NCBI GenBank assembly: GCA_964030475.1
Contig: CAXIPT010000036.1
Span: forward strand, 70,117 to 134,116
Direction: 5' to 3'
DNA length: 64,000 bases
Source of the DNA: Tethya wilhelma
Taxonomy: Eukaryota; Porifera; Demospongiae; Tethyida; Tethyidae
A program made the position numbers and the translations under genes. Under the pieces are notes generated by a model. That model worked only from the letters and a program-made list of their open reading frames with translations. It searched no databases and was not told where the DNA came from. Every line of letters begins with the position of its first letter. Within the stretch, counting starts at the first letter, position 1. Positions 12,906-24,643 of the stretch are shown in pieces.

Positions 12906-14455
12906 ACGTGAGTTTACCATTTTGCTATTGTATGGCTTACAATGAAGACTACAACACAACTGTTGTGGGTTATTGTGATATTCGGTGCCATATACCAAAA
13001 AAAAACCCATCTCGTTTCGAGGGGGAGGAAAGAAAGTTTCAATACAAAATTCAAGACTGGACAAGCAATACAACTCAGTTGAATTCCATTCTATGTCGTG
13101 ATCTTGAGATGAATCGTACAGGTCAACTGTGTGGTCATTGCATTGAAGACCATGCTACTCCAGTGTACTCCTACAGTGTGAACTGCATACAGTGCTCAGA
13201 AAAAACAATGCAGAATGTATTTAAGTACTTGGCAGTTGCATATCTCTCCACCACCATATTTTTCTTACTAGCAATACTATTTAGATTCAATGCTACTTCA
13301 GGTTCAGCTAATGCATTTGTTTTTACTAGTCAGATGCTCTCACCGGGGATAATACGAATTTTCATTGTTCTTCAATATAATACATACTCTACTTATGGAT
13401 TAAAGATATTAACCAGTTTATATGGCATTTGGAATCTGGATTTCTTTCGTGCTGCCTACACACCATTTTGCATCCACTCCAGTGTGACAACTCTTCCTAC
13501 ACTAGCTCTGGAATACGGCATTGCTGTTTATCCGTTGCTGTTAATTCTACTCACATATACTATAGTCAGGCTTCATGACCGCCATAGTATTGTTGTACGA
13601 CTGTGTAAACCATTTTATTACTGCTTCATGAAAATTAGAAATAACTGGGACATCAAGAATTCTCTGATTGAAACATTTGCTACTTTTCTCTTACTCTCCT
13701 ATGTAAAGATTTTAAACACCTCATTTGCCTTATTAACACCAGTCCAAGTAATAAACAGAGAAGGGCAATATTTTTCAAAGAGGTATCTACTATACGATGC
13801 TACTATTGAATACTTTGGTAGACATCATGCTCTCTATGCAGCACTAGCATTGGTTATGAGTACAGTCTTCAACCTCTTTCCTCTGCTTCTATTGTGTCTC
13901 TACCCTTGTAAGTGTTTTCAAAAGTTACTCTATGTTTGTAAAATTCAGAATAGATTTCTACGTACAATTATGAATACATTTCAACTGCTGTTCAAAACAC
14001 ATCCTCGAGATTATAGATATTTTGCTGGAATTTATCTCTTCCTACGAATTGTTCTGCAATATATTATACTAATATTTGGAGGAGAAACAGGCCTACCTCT
14101 AGCAGCACTAATCACTATGGTGTTTGCTCTTTGCATTTCAATGCTGAGACCTTATAAAGTGGCATGGTACAACTATTTAGATGCCCTACTATTAGGAACA
14201 CTTGCCTTGGCCTTTGCAGCATTACCTATACAAAGGTACATTCATGAGTTTGTCTTCAAATCTAAATTTGTTATTATTGTGTATCAAGTAGTTCTGCCAC
14301 TGATGTTTGTATTTCACCCACTCTATGGAGTAGCACTGATACTACATGTTTTGATACCAAAAAAGACTCTTCAAGCTATCAGCACAAGGTGCACTGCCAT
14401 CTACCATCGTCTTAGAAATGATGATGAAAGCACCACAGGACCAGTACCTCATTGA
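12887..14455 (+). CDS. Multi-span membrane receptor-like protein (sponge-type), 3' exon
   Basis: A single open frame of about 520 codons. A short cysteine-rich ectodomain end comes first (FCYCMAY, GYCDIRC, then NRTGQLCGHCIEDH and CIQC), followed by about eight or nine hydrophobic segments, roughly residues 105-127, 137-156, 200-222, 255-277, 308-335, 370-390, 393-412, 418-440 and 452-480, and a short basic tail. The layout resembles large sponge and cnidarian receptors in which a long beta-rich or Cys-rich ectodomain precedes the NRTG-LCG-C motif and a membrane bundle; ligand and coupling are unknown. The frame is open back to 12887 with an acceptor-like 'caaag' before the first cysteines; the first ATG is at 12932. 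So this is probably the last exon of a longer gene whose ectodomain exons are missing here, or a truncated copy. It sits on the opposite strand inside an intron of the SPATA48-like gene, between two 1.17 kb direct repeats. Confidence 0.75.
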   Translation, partial: AKFCPPYVSLPFCYCMAYNEDYNTTVVGYCDIRCHIPKKNPSRFEGEERKFQYKIQDWTSNTTQLNSILCRDLEMNRTGQLCGHCIEDHATPVYSYSVNCIQCSEKTMQNVFKYLAVAYLSTTIFFLLAILFRFNATSGSANAFVFTSQMLSPGIIRIFIVLQYNTYSTYGLKILTSLYGIWNLDFFRAAYTPFCIHSSVTTLPTLALEYGIAVYPLLLILLTYTIVRLHDRHSIVVRLCKPFYYCFMKIRNNWDIKNSLIETFATFLLLSYVKILNTSFALLTPVQVINREGQYFSKRYLLYDATIEYFGRHHALYAALALVMSTVFNLFPLLLLCLYPCKCFQKLLYVCKIQNRFLRTIMNTFQLLFKTHPRDYRYFAGIYLFLRIVLQYIILIFGGETGLPLAALITMVFALCISMLRPYKVAWYNYLDALLLGTLALAFAALPIQRYIHEFVFKSKFVIIVYQVVLPLMFVFHPLYGVALILHVLIPKKTLQAISTRCTAIYHRLRNDDESTTGPVPH

Positions 14456-14639
14456 CTGGAACATCCCAGTGACCCAGAGTATGCTCCACTGTTAGATACT
14501 GTGGGTAACTCTAATGAAACTGATTGAATTAGCTTTTGACTTACTTTTAATAACTAAATTTATAGTATAATATTTAATCATCTTAAAATAATATTATCAT
14601 ATTATAATAGTCGTAATGACTGTAAAATACAATGTCATA

Positions 14640-14720
14640 ACAGCTTTTATTATTTACTTATATAGTTACTATACTAAGTTAAGTACAGAGGTAGCGGGCA
14701 ATAACTTCCCGTATTGCCCT
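14640..14720. repeat. Dispersed repeat fragment ending in GGGCAAT palindrome
   Basis: 'agcttttattatttacttatat...gggcaataacttcccgtattgccc' matches 43745-43840 closely. The last 26 bp form an imperfect palindrome (gggcaat...attgccc). It lies exactly between the receptor 3' flank and the right direct repeat, so it may mark an insertion junction. Confidence 0.6.
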
Positions 14721-15887
14721 ATTCAGTGCATGTGTATATCAATGCACTAACAATTATACAAGTTGAGTGTGACGAGGCTTGTGCACCATCGGTGCCTTTA
14801 TTACAGATGCAGAAGTAGAAAGATAATTTTTGCCACTCGGTGTCTGGCTCTTCTTTGTTGACAGATGACAGCCCATATCTGGTTTGGTTTTTAGCCAGCT
14901 TTGTAAAAAAATTAAGGCAGTTTTCTTGAACAGAAACAACTGAATCGTCCAGGTTGCCGCAGTTCCCTGCATGACATCTGCCTAGCTAGGGTGCTTTGCA
15001 GAGTGCTTTTAGCTCCAATAAACTTTTCATATTTGAAGTAGCAAAAAAAATCTTGATGTTAGACCCTACAAAATCAAGGTCGGTTTTCTGTGGATCAGCG
15101 TTCTAGCCACGTTGCTTGAAAAAAAAAAAAAATGATGCATGCAAAAAATTTATTTTAAATAATGGCAGTTCACTGTAGCACTTGAAAAATACGCTAGGGA
15201 AAATAGATTTTCTACTTTCCAAGTACAAACTGTTTAAGGCTGTGCTTCGGAATAGAAAGAGGTTAGATCATACAGTTCTACATGTATTGCTAGATTTTGG
15301 TGGATTTTTGTGCTCATTAATTATTCATATCATTTATTTTGTACTTTGTACCCCGTAAACTTTAAAGAAGATAATGGAGAAAATTGGAGGCTCAGCATAT
15401 TTTAGTTTAGTACTTTAGCAATGGTTTTAGGGCATGTTTTTGGCCATTAGAAAGAGAATGAGCTAAATAGTAGCTCAAGACGTGGCTTAAGAAGCCTTTT
15501 AGTGCCAAGCGCTTAGAGTTATTTGCAAAAATATTATATTTGTAGTGTGCTAATAGGCCCTAATGTATGTATGTGCTATTCCTATGTACCCAACACTACC
15601 GTACTGAGAATTCAAAGGCAAGAATGACATACCACTTGTTTTGTAACCAAACTGAGGGAATATAAACATAGCAGCAATGAATTACCTGCCACCCAGCTGG
15701 CTCACTGTGGTACCTGCGAAATGTCAATTTATGGGATACAGGGTCAGGGAAACGCTCAACTGTTGACTGATGACTAGCAATAGGTGTTGGAGTTCTTTCT
15801 GCCCACCCCACTGCATCATTAGCCCTACAATGGTATGTAGATAGAAAAGTAATTTAATATCATATTATAAGCAAAGTTTTGTCCACC

Positions 15888-15889
<2 letters not shown>
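14721..15889. repeat. 1.17 kb direct repeat, right copy
   Basis: Second copy of 11736-12905 (offset 2985, then 2984 after the A-run). See that entry for content. Confidence 0.9.
15686..15824 (-). CDS. SPATA48-like gene, exon 3, upstream copy
   Basis: Same 139-bp exon as 12702-12840 with identical splice sites. It is the copy nearest exon 2, whose phase-2 end (AG) fits its one-base start (G). Confidence 0.65.

Positions 15890-15961
<72 letters not shown>
15890..15961. repeat. (GT)n microsatellite
   Basis: About 72 bp of GT with one GA interruption, directly at the end of the right direct repeat. Confidence 0.95.
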
Positions 15962-15963
<2 letters not shown>

Positions 15964-16472
15964 ACAGGAGTTCACTGAAAGTGATGTGACCTAAAATGCT
16001 ATGTACTTTTTCTCTGAACTGTGATTTTGTGCATCTAGTAGTTAACAGTAGTAGCATATAAAACATGCAAGCTCTTGGAAGAGAGTTTTCCTAGCTATAT
16101 GACAGTCAACTCTACTCAACTCAAATTTTCCAGGGAAAACTCTGTTCTATGAGTCTGCTTCTCTGTTGCTGTACACAAAACACAGATAGCCAGATAAGTT
16201 TTTGCTACATAATTGATTGCAAAATGGTGGAAATCGGTAATAATCATCTATGACGTCACATTGCAAATGTAAAAATGTGTGAATTGCACTTATGGTCCAA
16301 GGGTCCAAGTACTGATAGTACTAGTCATGCGAGGTTTTCTTCACTGAATTTCATCTAGCAATATGCATCCGCAAATTTCACATACAAACAAAGAGCATGG
16401 TAATTGCAAAGCAACCAATGCTCCTTGTGCTTTGTACAACTATTATAATAGCTGAACTTTTGTTTAAGTAAC

Positions 16473-16632
16473 CTTTGAGACGTCGTACTCCAAATAAATG
16501 TAGAAGCTAAAGAATTTTGATCTGCTACACTACATTCAGGAGCTTCCATGTCTTCAATACAAAAATCTTCTGCAACTGGCATTCCTTCAAATTGTATAAC
16601 ATCATCATCCATAGAATACTTCGGTGTTTCCA
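16473..16632 (-). CDS. SPATA48-like gene, exon 2
   Basis: 160-bp minus-strand exon with acceptor acgacag and donor gttact. It encodes VETPKYSMDDDVIQFEGMPV, then an acidic stretch (EDFCIEDMEAPEC), ending STTSQR. Exon 1 ends with one base (G) and this exon starts with TG, giving GTG (Val); it ends in phase 2, fitting exon 3. No known domain is recognised; it is probably a disordered acidic linker. Confidence 0.6.
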
Positions 16633-16639
16633 CTGTCGT

Positions 16640-17660
16640 GTTTGTGTGTGCATACAGTGTGAATAATATATAACTTCAAATCACAAGGTAAAGCCCTACA
16701 TATGAGCTAGACAACACACTCATTGTAACTATGCATTATATTTCTAAACATCTGGTTTACTGTATATACTCTTCATGTGCATGTATATTGCACGCTTGTT
16801 TGCGTTTTGTACAGCTACTGTAGCTTATTAAAAATTTAAGTGCAATTAGGCTAACATTTGCAAGTATTTTTATCATAAAGAGGTTTGTACAGACAGCAGC
16901 AAAATTGATATACTGACAGTCACGATGTGTTCGTGCACATTGGTAAATAATACTTTTCTGAGGTCCTAAACAAGGCCAGTGATATCATTACTTGCAAGTG
17001 ATTAACCAGTTATATGCAAAAGAGGAATGAAAGGATATCACAATGGCATTATACAACCACATTATGTGCTTATCCACTTAGGCACAAATATTTAGCCAAG
17101 CTCTCTTTATTCCTTTCATACAGCTACATATTTCACAGTATCACTGAATATTCTGTACACAAACATAAACGATATTTACTTCACAACTTAGGATTCTGAG
17201 ATAATCTAAAGAGAGTGGCATTTCCTACAAAAGGAATGCACCATGCATCCGTGCACAACCCAAGACACATGTCATAACTACATGCAACACATTATACATG
17301 CACACTGTTTGCAAACAATTCATTGAGCATGTGCATGCAATAGATACACATAAAATAATCACTTAAAATTCAACAAAGCTCGAGCATATGTGTAGTTTGT
17401 TGGTAATGTCATGTGAGTGAAAGGTAGACATGCTCTATGACCCGCGTAAGCTGCAGAAAGTCTAAAGCAAATGAAATCGATATTTGTAATTTGATTTTCA
17501 ATGAAATGCTGTGCACTAAGTCTGCTGTCAGATTGCAGCATTGAAGTTTTCACATTAAAGTCATACGTTCATTGTGAATCAACATAAGACTCATAGACAA
17601 AGAACAGCTATAGAACATCCCGGTGATGGTGAAGAAGTGCATTTACAATATATATAGCCC
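16640..17660. other. Non-coding intron sequence
   Basis: Intron 1 of the SPATA48-like gene (minus strand). AT-rich; I see no exon or complete element. Confidence 0.4.
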
Positions 17661-18223
17661 TTAAGGTTACGGGCTACCGTTTGCTCATGAATATGTTAAT
17701 GAGCACACGTAGTTATTTTAGTGCGGAGCAAACCACAACTTGTGCGAAACCGTTGTCATGATTTTTTGGAGTCAGTTTTTTTCCGCTTGTGACCGTATAT
17801 ATAAAGTGGCTCTTTTTAAGAGAAACGGCAGCTTTTGTCTTCGCTTCTGCTGCAGAATCACGACAAGAAGTAAGTTTGAGTTACCATTTTTTTCAAACTA
17901 TAAGAAAGAGAAGCCAACCAAATACATTTGGCCCTGCAGACAGTTGGAAATAAGCGTCTAACGCTTCCATACTCGATCTAGAACGTTGCCTCTTGAAATA
18001 AACTGACGCTAAAAATTTTTGGCTACTCTTTCTGTTGGTATCTCTGAGTGTAGTAAGCCTGCTGAGGTTGTCTTTTCACTGTTTAGGCCTGAAAGTTAAA
18101 AAGAATAACTGTTTAAGCTGTTGTTTAAAATTTGGCAGGGAATTGCTGCAGTAATTTTCCAAAAAGAAACTTTTTACTCTTGCTCATTAAATATTCATAA
18201 CAGAATGTACCCTGTAACCTTAA
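17661..18223. mobile_element. TTAA-flanked TIR element, copy 1
   Basis: TTAA at 17661 is followed by ggttacgggctaccgtttgc; the right end reads gtaccctgtaacc then TTAA at 18220. The TIRs match the element inside the gene at 51.9 kb. TTAA target sites point to piggyBac- or Kolobok-type mobilisation. About 560 bp, non-coding. Confidence 0.8.
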
Positions 18224-20759
18224 GGGCTAGTGAACGTATGACATGAGTGTGTGTGTGTGTTTGTCACTGTGTATAGTCAGAGTCAGGCCCAAAAGGACAA
18301 AGCACCATCTTATCTTAGTTTTGGTTATAGCTGCATATATTTACTTTGTACATGGGATATATGTCTACTTGTGGCATACTCAATTGATGTGGGAATAACT
18401 TATCGGTCACATGACATTCTGTTTCAATGACTAACTCAGCACGACCAGCAATTTGCTCAATTGAGACCAGACTCTCTCTTTCTCTTTGACTCCCCCCCCC
18501 GCCCGCCCAATCGACATGGAGTGGTGGAGTTTGGGAATGAAAACTAAACACTACTTGGATAGAAGTACACTTACATCACCAGTATACTAAATGCCAGCCA
18601 TAGGAATAGCCTATTGCTACATTGCTATGCCTTTGGACCTGTCTTGAGTTGGATTCTACTAGTTTCCGAGCATATCATTTACCCTTGGCACTTAGCCTTT
18701 TTTCAGCGGTGGCATAGAGTCTTCATTGTTGCTAGCTATTAGGTGAACTATACTTACAAACGCTACAGCTAGGAGGCTTACTACCAATTTGCTGTTTCAG
18801 CTCAAGAGTCAAAACTCTGCTAGTCTTGTAATTTAGGCACTTTGTGTATGCTGTAAGTAGCCATGTCTTTGCTCTTTACATGCATGGCTTGAATCTAGGC
18901 TAGAGGAGCTGCATAGCTTAGTCTTGTCTTCTATCACCATGAATGCTGAGAAATAATTGCCCCAAACAATGGTTTTACTCCATAATCACAAAAACCACGC
19001 CATATAAGTATTTGGTGGTTTAGTGCACGAAAACACAGTAATCAACAATAAAACACACAAACGTGTTTTTATAGGGGATTTCCACAGACCGTTCTTCATA
19101 GGTTACACTTGAGGTTTGCCGAATTTTATGGCAAAAGGTGTTAGAAACTGCTATAGTAAGTTTTCTCTGGTGTACCAACGGCAAGAGTGCATAAGAGGAG
19201 GAAGAGTATCTAACTAGAGTAAACACCATTGGGAAAGTAACGTGACTTTGGGGCATTTGCACGTGAGCAAAATTGCAAACTTTTGCAATACTTTCATTTA
19301 TATACAGAGTTGCTGGATCAGCAAAACATGGCCTAGAAAGAGTTGAGCGCTTCTAGGCTCTGAGTCTGAGATGACTATTGGCTGTAAAGTGGAAGTGAGA
19401 ACCTGTGAAAAATGGAGCAAAAAGGCTAAAAGGAAAAGGATAAAGCACAGCTGTTTTTATATGACAAACACTCTATTTTTGGACTATAGTAAGCCAAATG
19501 TAATGTAAGAAATAAGCACTGCTCTTGCAGTTTATATGGCAAAAATAATTTCTCTATGACTGTAAATTAGCAAGCCTAGCATACGCAACACATGCATTCA
19601 GTATATAGGAGTGACAACCTTTGCTGAAAATTATCTAGCTCTAGGTAAATTTCAACAATACAGTAGAGGGTGCCGAAAATGGAAAGTGCCGATTTTTTAG
19701 AAGATTTCTTGCCTGCTGTCAAGCGGTTGCTGTTTTACTGTGGTCTATAAATGCTATACAGTCCCTGCATTTGTGTACATTATGATAGGAGGGCATATAC
19801 AGATCCCTGCGGTTAGGGAAATTGTTATACAGACCCTAAAGCAAGTAGTGTGCAAAAAGTTACACGCAATTATACAATATAGTCATTGTTGCTACACATG
19901 GAATAGTTGGATTCAAAGTTCATGCTAGTCTGCTTGCTAATGTAGCTGGGCTTTTTTTGCTTCAGTGTCTAGCCAATACTCAAAAAGAACAGTGTTGAAA
20001 ATAGCAGCAGACATCAGAGAGATTCTGTCAGCAAGAAAAATTGGTGAGTTGCATATATTCAACTTTCTATTGTGCAGTGGTGTCTGATAAAAACGGACCG
20101 ATAGGCTCAGAACTGAACAATGCTGTCCAACACTCCGTGGCTGTAGCTGTTTTAGCTGTAGTGATGTGAAACAGCAAAGTTTTTTCCTCTTGGCTGTTTA
20201 CAGGCACATTCTAAAACTGAAGTCGTTTCTGGATAGAATTGTGTTTTTGGACAGTTCAAGTTTCTTGAAAGAGTTCAATTTTCCCTGATACATCGTTGTT
20301 GAAAATCTTGAACAAGAAAATGGCTTGCAACTTATGAAGCTAGCTATTTATAGTGTTTTTAATGTGCCTCGTATTGGTCCCTGTCAAGCTACTGTAGTTT
20401 AAAAAAATAAGCTATAAGTGATTAGGATTAGGGAATGATCAATGAATGTAGTCTTACAGCTAAGTGGTCAAAGAAGCACAAAAGCTCATTGATCTCAGTA
20501 AGTACTGTGCATGTAGAGGGGAGAGTTTGGGAACAGGCTATTATATGTTTGTGTGGGTTTACAAGTATGGTCAATGCTGCTATGGTACAAGGTAGATGCA
20601 TTCAAAACAATGTGTAACTGTTATGCTTAGACAACAATTTTTACCACAAAGTTTGCTTGTTTTCAGCCTTAATTCATATCTATAGCATAAATTATGCGCA
20701 ATAAATTAATAATGGGATATCTGTGTGCTGATGGAGAAAGTGAAATACCTGTTGCTTAC
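18224..20759. other. Non-coding intron sequence
   Basis: Rest of intron 1 of the SPATA48-like gene. Includes a CCCCCCCC/CCCGCCC patch near 18491-18508. One plus-strand exon-like stretch near 19967-20042 is discussed among rejected items. Confidence 0.35.
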
Positions 20760-21369
20760 CTATTCTACCTGCACCATTGTGCTCTGTCTCCTGTAGATTT
20801 GTTTTCATCTGAGACACTTGGACTTCAGCCTCTTTAGTACTGCATGCAGTTTTTGGTCGATGAAATTCTGTAGCATGCATGCTACCCCCACCAGATGAGT
20901 AGCTTTGCCTGTGTGCAGTAGCTGATTTGACTAGCCGTTGAGGTTTGATAATTCTAGGTAGCCTCTCAGTGTAAGCATGTGTTGCTGTTCTCTCCACTCT
21001 TATTTCTGGACCATCCTCTGATGGTATTTGTTTTTGTAAAGGATTGCTAATTGAGGTACATGTAGAATCAGGCAGTGTATGACCAAGGCTGTTTGTGACT
21101 GTAGGCTTTTTGGAAAAAGCTACTTGTTTGATACTTGCAGATGGATCTGGATTTGTGCTCAAGGACTTTCTTTTGGTAGCAGGTACAACCACAGACTGCT
21201 TATAACCAGAAAAATATGTTCTTGCTCGTTTTTCTTGAAGAACTGTAACTTTTTGCGATCTAAGAAGTCGTCGGTAGTCATAATAGGTAAGGCCATCACC
21301 ACCTGCATTCGCGTCTGACTGCAAGAATGTACCAAATGTTGGTCTAGGGTGGAGTGATAAATCTGCCAT
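20760..21369 (-). CDS. SPATA48-like gene, exon 1 with start codon
   Basis: 610-bp first coding exon (203 codons plus one base) starting MADLSLHPRPTFGTFLQ, with a later YYDYRRLLRSQKVTVLQEKRA segment and a Ser/Thr/Lys-rich disordered middle; donor gtaagc. ATG at 21369 is chosen because the frame begins there, 380 bp from the divergent CAPN7 start. Together with exons at 16.5, 15.7/12.7, 9.7 and 3.4 kb it forms one minus-strand gene spanning about 18 kb with compatible phases for exons 1 to 4. The IPGYSG exon suggests SPATA48, a sperm/ciliary protein of unknown biochemical function; treat the name as provisional. Expected site is the axoneme if that is right. Confidence 0.6.
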
Positions 21370-21749
21370 CTCCCTGAAACAGTAATAATTACCAATAAAT
21401 CATATAATACACCTTACATAATTGCAATTGCACCTTTAAAAGAGACCTTCTAGGGTTCTAAATAAATTTAAACTAAGCAATTGAACCAGCAAAAAAGACT
21501 ACTAATCAATTATACACTCACCTAACGTGCAACAGGCCTGTTCTTGGAAGTAAATCGTTTCCTAGCAACCATTAATTTACTGTTGCTACGCCACGCCCAA
21601 CACAAATTTAACGTGGTTTGCGCACGTGCGCTACTTCGAGTGCCAGCTCAGCTAGCAGTCTCCATCTGTGACTGCCTCCTCTGACTGGATGTACTTAAAA
21701 GTGAAGACGTGGACCACTTACGGATAAGTATCGTTTTAATAGTGATACT
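21370..21749. promoter_or_regulatory. Divergent promoter between SPATA48-like gene and CAPN7
   Basis: 380 bp separate the two start codons, which face away from each other. The CAPN7-proximal half is more GC-rich than the surroundings (around 21580-21720, with 'cacgtgcgc' and 'gccacgccc'). No TATA box is evident. A shared bidirectional promoter is inferred from spacing and orientation only. Confidence 0.5.
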
Positions 21750-21987
21750 ATGGAACCTACAGGCTATGCAGAGCAACGCTATAAAGATGGACTAGAGTGT
21801 GCTCGCCGAGCTACTCAGTATGATCAAGAGGGTCACTTTAGTGCTGCGTTGTCATTCTATTCTGAAGCAGTTGAAGCTCTCAATCAGGCTTGTGTGTTAT
21901 CTCCTACCCTAAGTCCAATTTTAGTTCGAGTAACTGAGTATGGAAAAAGAGCAGAAGAGATAAGAGTACATCTTCAGAGAGTACATG
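21750..21987 (+). CDS. CAPN7: Calpain-7 exon 1: first MIT domain
   Basis: First coding exon of a calpain-7 gene (PalB-type calpain, a cysteine protease linked to ESCRT-III through its MIT domains). It encodes MEPTGYAEQRYKDGLECARR and a helical MIT repeat (AALSFYSEAVEALNQAC, VTEYGKRAEEIRVHLQ). I end it after CATG at 21987 because that one-base overhang fits exon 2 (G plus AT gives Asp). The gene continues as thirteen further exons to 41496, interrupted by intronic transposons. The protease core between exons 4 and 5 is not present in the window. The family call rests on the MIT-MIT order plus unmistakable C-terminal matches (NNPQYSLKV, VWVLLSRHITRK) recalled from vertebrate CAPN7. Confidence 0.85.
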
Positions 21988-23483
21988 GTACATATAGTTT
22001 TATGTTTTGTACATATACTTCTAAATCCCAGTTCTGAGTATTAGCTAGCCTCATCTCCAGGCCCGCAAAGAGAGGGATTGGTACATACTGTTTGTGCATG
22101 CGCTTAATCAATTTCAGGGCGATTGAAAACTATCGACACACTTGACGTCCCTTCTCAATTAGTGTACCTTGAATCCCTGTTCTAAAATGTCTCAACTTTC
22201 AGACTTTGCCAGCGTAGATGTTGGTTGTATAGATCAGTCACTTGAATAGTGATAGGTATTCAAGTTAATCTTTAAGCTGAGATATAACAGGGTTTATTAT
22301 CCTATGACAAGACACATAAGAAGAAGCCACTCTTAATTCTCCAACTCTCTCCAGAATGTAGTCTGCATAGTGCACAGAATGTGGCATAATGTTTCTGTTC
22401 TATTCTGGTTTGCCAGACCAGTTTAGTTCTTGTTCAATTGCAAGAAGGTGTATAATATAAATACATGGATATGCTGGTATATGCTTATCTCTGCCGTGAA
22501 GCTACCCCTATCATCACCAATCTTTTTCAGTCAAGTTCAGAAGCTGCTTTTACTGCAATTGCTTATTGGGCTGACCTCATGGAAGAACGTCCAGCTAGCT
22601 CCAGTATAATTTTTTATCGCGTATTATGTCGTGAAAAATGTTTATCACATAAAGAGAACAGGATGGGTTATCGTGATCACATCGGGAAAAATATTTATTG
22701 CGTTAGGAGAACGGGATAGATTATGACGTATCATGTATTTAATTTTGTTACGAGTGGCTTGCCATAATGTGGTCATATTTATGACGTGGATAAATAGAAA
22801 ATGTCACTTCGGTTTTGCTATCAGTGTTATTGTTGTGGTTTGGTAGTCAGGAAAGGCTTCTCTTCACAAATTTTTCTTGTCTCTTGATAGCCTTACAGTG
22901 TAAGAACTTTGCACTTCTGACATCAGAGACGTGCTGTCATATACCAGGCCCTTCCGCTTCCAACGTATGTCTAACTTGAATAGCTGGGAGGAGCCTGGGA
23001 GCGAGGTTACTGAAATGTTGAATTGCAATAAAACTTCTTTTCTGCTGTGTGTAAAAAGCTCATCCTTGTTTCAGTCATGTGACTACAAAAGTGCAATCAA
23101 GTTGCAGTTTAGCTGAAGATAATGGCATGTTTAGCAAACATAGATTGAAAATTCGTGCAGCGAGAATATTTTCTGTATGTCTGTAAATCGGCAACCTTAC
23201 ATGTATTGCTTAAATCTAGGCTAGAAGAGCTAATATACTTTTTCTTGTCTATGCTAAAAGAGCTATAATAATATAGCTTAATCTTAATTGTCTTTTATCA
23301 CCATGAAAGTTGTGAAATAATTGCTGTTGTCACAGTGAATAATGTCCCCTTGGACATAATTCACTAGTGAATATTGTCCCACTTAGTGAAAACTATGAAT
23401 TTCCACTGACCGTTTTTATCCGGGCATGTTAATAATACAACTCTGATGTTTCAATCATAATAAATATCATTATTGCTCTTCAG
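21988..23483. other. CAPN7 intron 1, no second gene seen
   Basis: 1.5 kb intron. Open frames at 22465-22719 and 22931-23116 show no conserved motif and no paired splice sites I trust. Confidence 0.4.
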
Positions 23484-23533
23484 ATTCTTCAATTCCAAGA
23501 TTTGACACTCCTTCAACTTCTGAAAGAGCTACT
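23484..23533 (+). CDS. CAPN7: Calpain-7 exon 2: linker
   Basis: 50-bp exon, acceptor gctcttcag, donor gtaagt. It encodes SSIPRFDTPSTSERAT, a disordered linker between the MIT domains. Phases fit exon 1 (one base) and exon 3 (phase 0). Confidence 0.65.
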
Positions 23534-23909
23534 GTAAGTGTACATTTGCAAAGTCATAATGATTAACCCTTGGTGCACATGCACACTTAGGTCTACCGTT
23601 GTTGTTTTGTACCTTTACCATAGCGTTGACCTTGTGAAAAAAGGGTGTGTCTAAGAATAAGATTAAATGTTTTTTCAGTTAAGTGTTGATTCCAAATAAC
23701 ACACACTGGTGCTGTGTCAAAATGTTGTCAAATTGATTTCCCAAGAAGCTAATAAGTAATAATTATTTGTGAGTATAGAGAAACTAATTGTTACCATATG
23801 GAGAAGGCCTTTATCATCTTGTATCATTTATTGTGCTAGTAGACCATCCACACCATTCCTAGTAGTACTAGGAGTACGTTTTATTGTCACTCCAATTTTG
23901 TTTATTCAG

Positions 23910-24026
23910 AAAGTTCTTGGTCAAATTGAATACCTAATGGAGTCTGGGCAGATAGATCAGCAACGAGGACATAACAAGGAAGCAGAAAAATTGTATAGCT
24001 GTGCAATTGAGCTTGCTCTTCAAGCT
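23910..24026 (+). CDS. CAPN7: Calpain-7 exon 3: second MIT domain
   Basis: 117 bp, exactly 39 codons: KVLGQIEYLMESGQIDQQRG, then KEAEKLYSCAIELALQA. A classic MIT helix pair. Acceptor tttattcag, donor gtgagt. Confidence 0.85.
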
Positions 24027-24643
24027 GTGAGTGTGTAATTGTGTTATACCCTATGTGCGTGCAGCAGTACTGTAGTTAGGAAAATTTTGTTATGCATGCA
24101 TGCACAGTGGCAAGTTTACACTCGTATACTCATTACTCACTTGACACTCGTGAAGTTTCTCATGTGTGGTGGGAGTGTTAATTCTCACTCAGCAATACTA
24201 TACTTGTGTGAATAAGTATGCACACAAGCCAAGCTTCTCCTAGGAAACTTAATTAGTTTACGTTCTATACGCTGACCTAGTCTTTACACAGTTTTGCTTT
24301 GCTTGCTACCTCAAGAAAGCGGTGAACGTTAATAGAATACTAAACTGTGTAAGTGTTTCTGGCAGAATTTAGCGAATGTGGCTGCTTCTAGTGCCTCTGT
24401 ACCAGTCTGTGGACGATTTTATCTCTCATGCACACAAGCCAAGCTGCTCCTAAGAAACTTAATTAGATGGATTATTATGAATACCTAATGGAGTCTGCGC
24501 TGGAGATCGGGATTCTATATAGAAACCTCCAAAACAGTGTCTAACTATAATGTAGACTAAAAAACAAGGCTAATCAGGAAATATTTAACTCACCAGAATA
24601 TATTCTCATGCATTGCTTATAAATATACATACACTCCACACAG

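Noticed and set aside
11736..15889. 1.17 kb direct repeats read as LTRs of a retrotransposon
   Set aside because: No TG...CA ends, no primer-binding site or polypurine tract, and the interior encodes a membrane protein instead of gag-pol.
19967..20042. Plus-strand exon-like stretch (SSQYSKRTVLKIAADIREIL) with a gtgagt donor upstream of CAPN7
   Set aside because: No neighbouring exon with compatible phase and no recognised family; it lies in an intron of a minus-strand gene.
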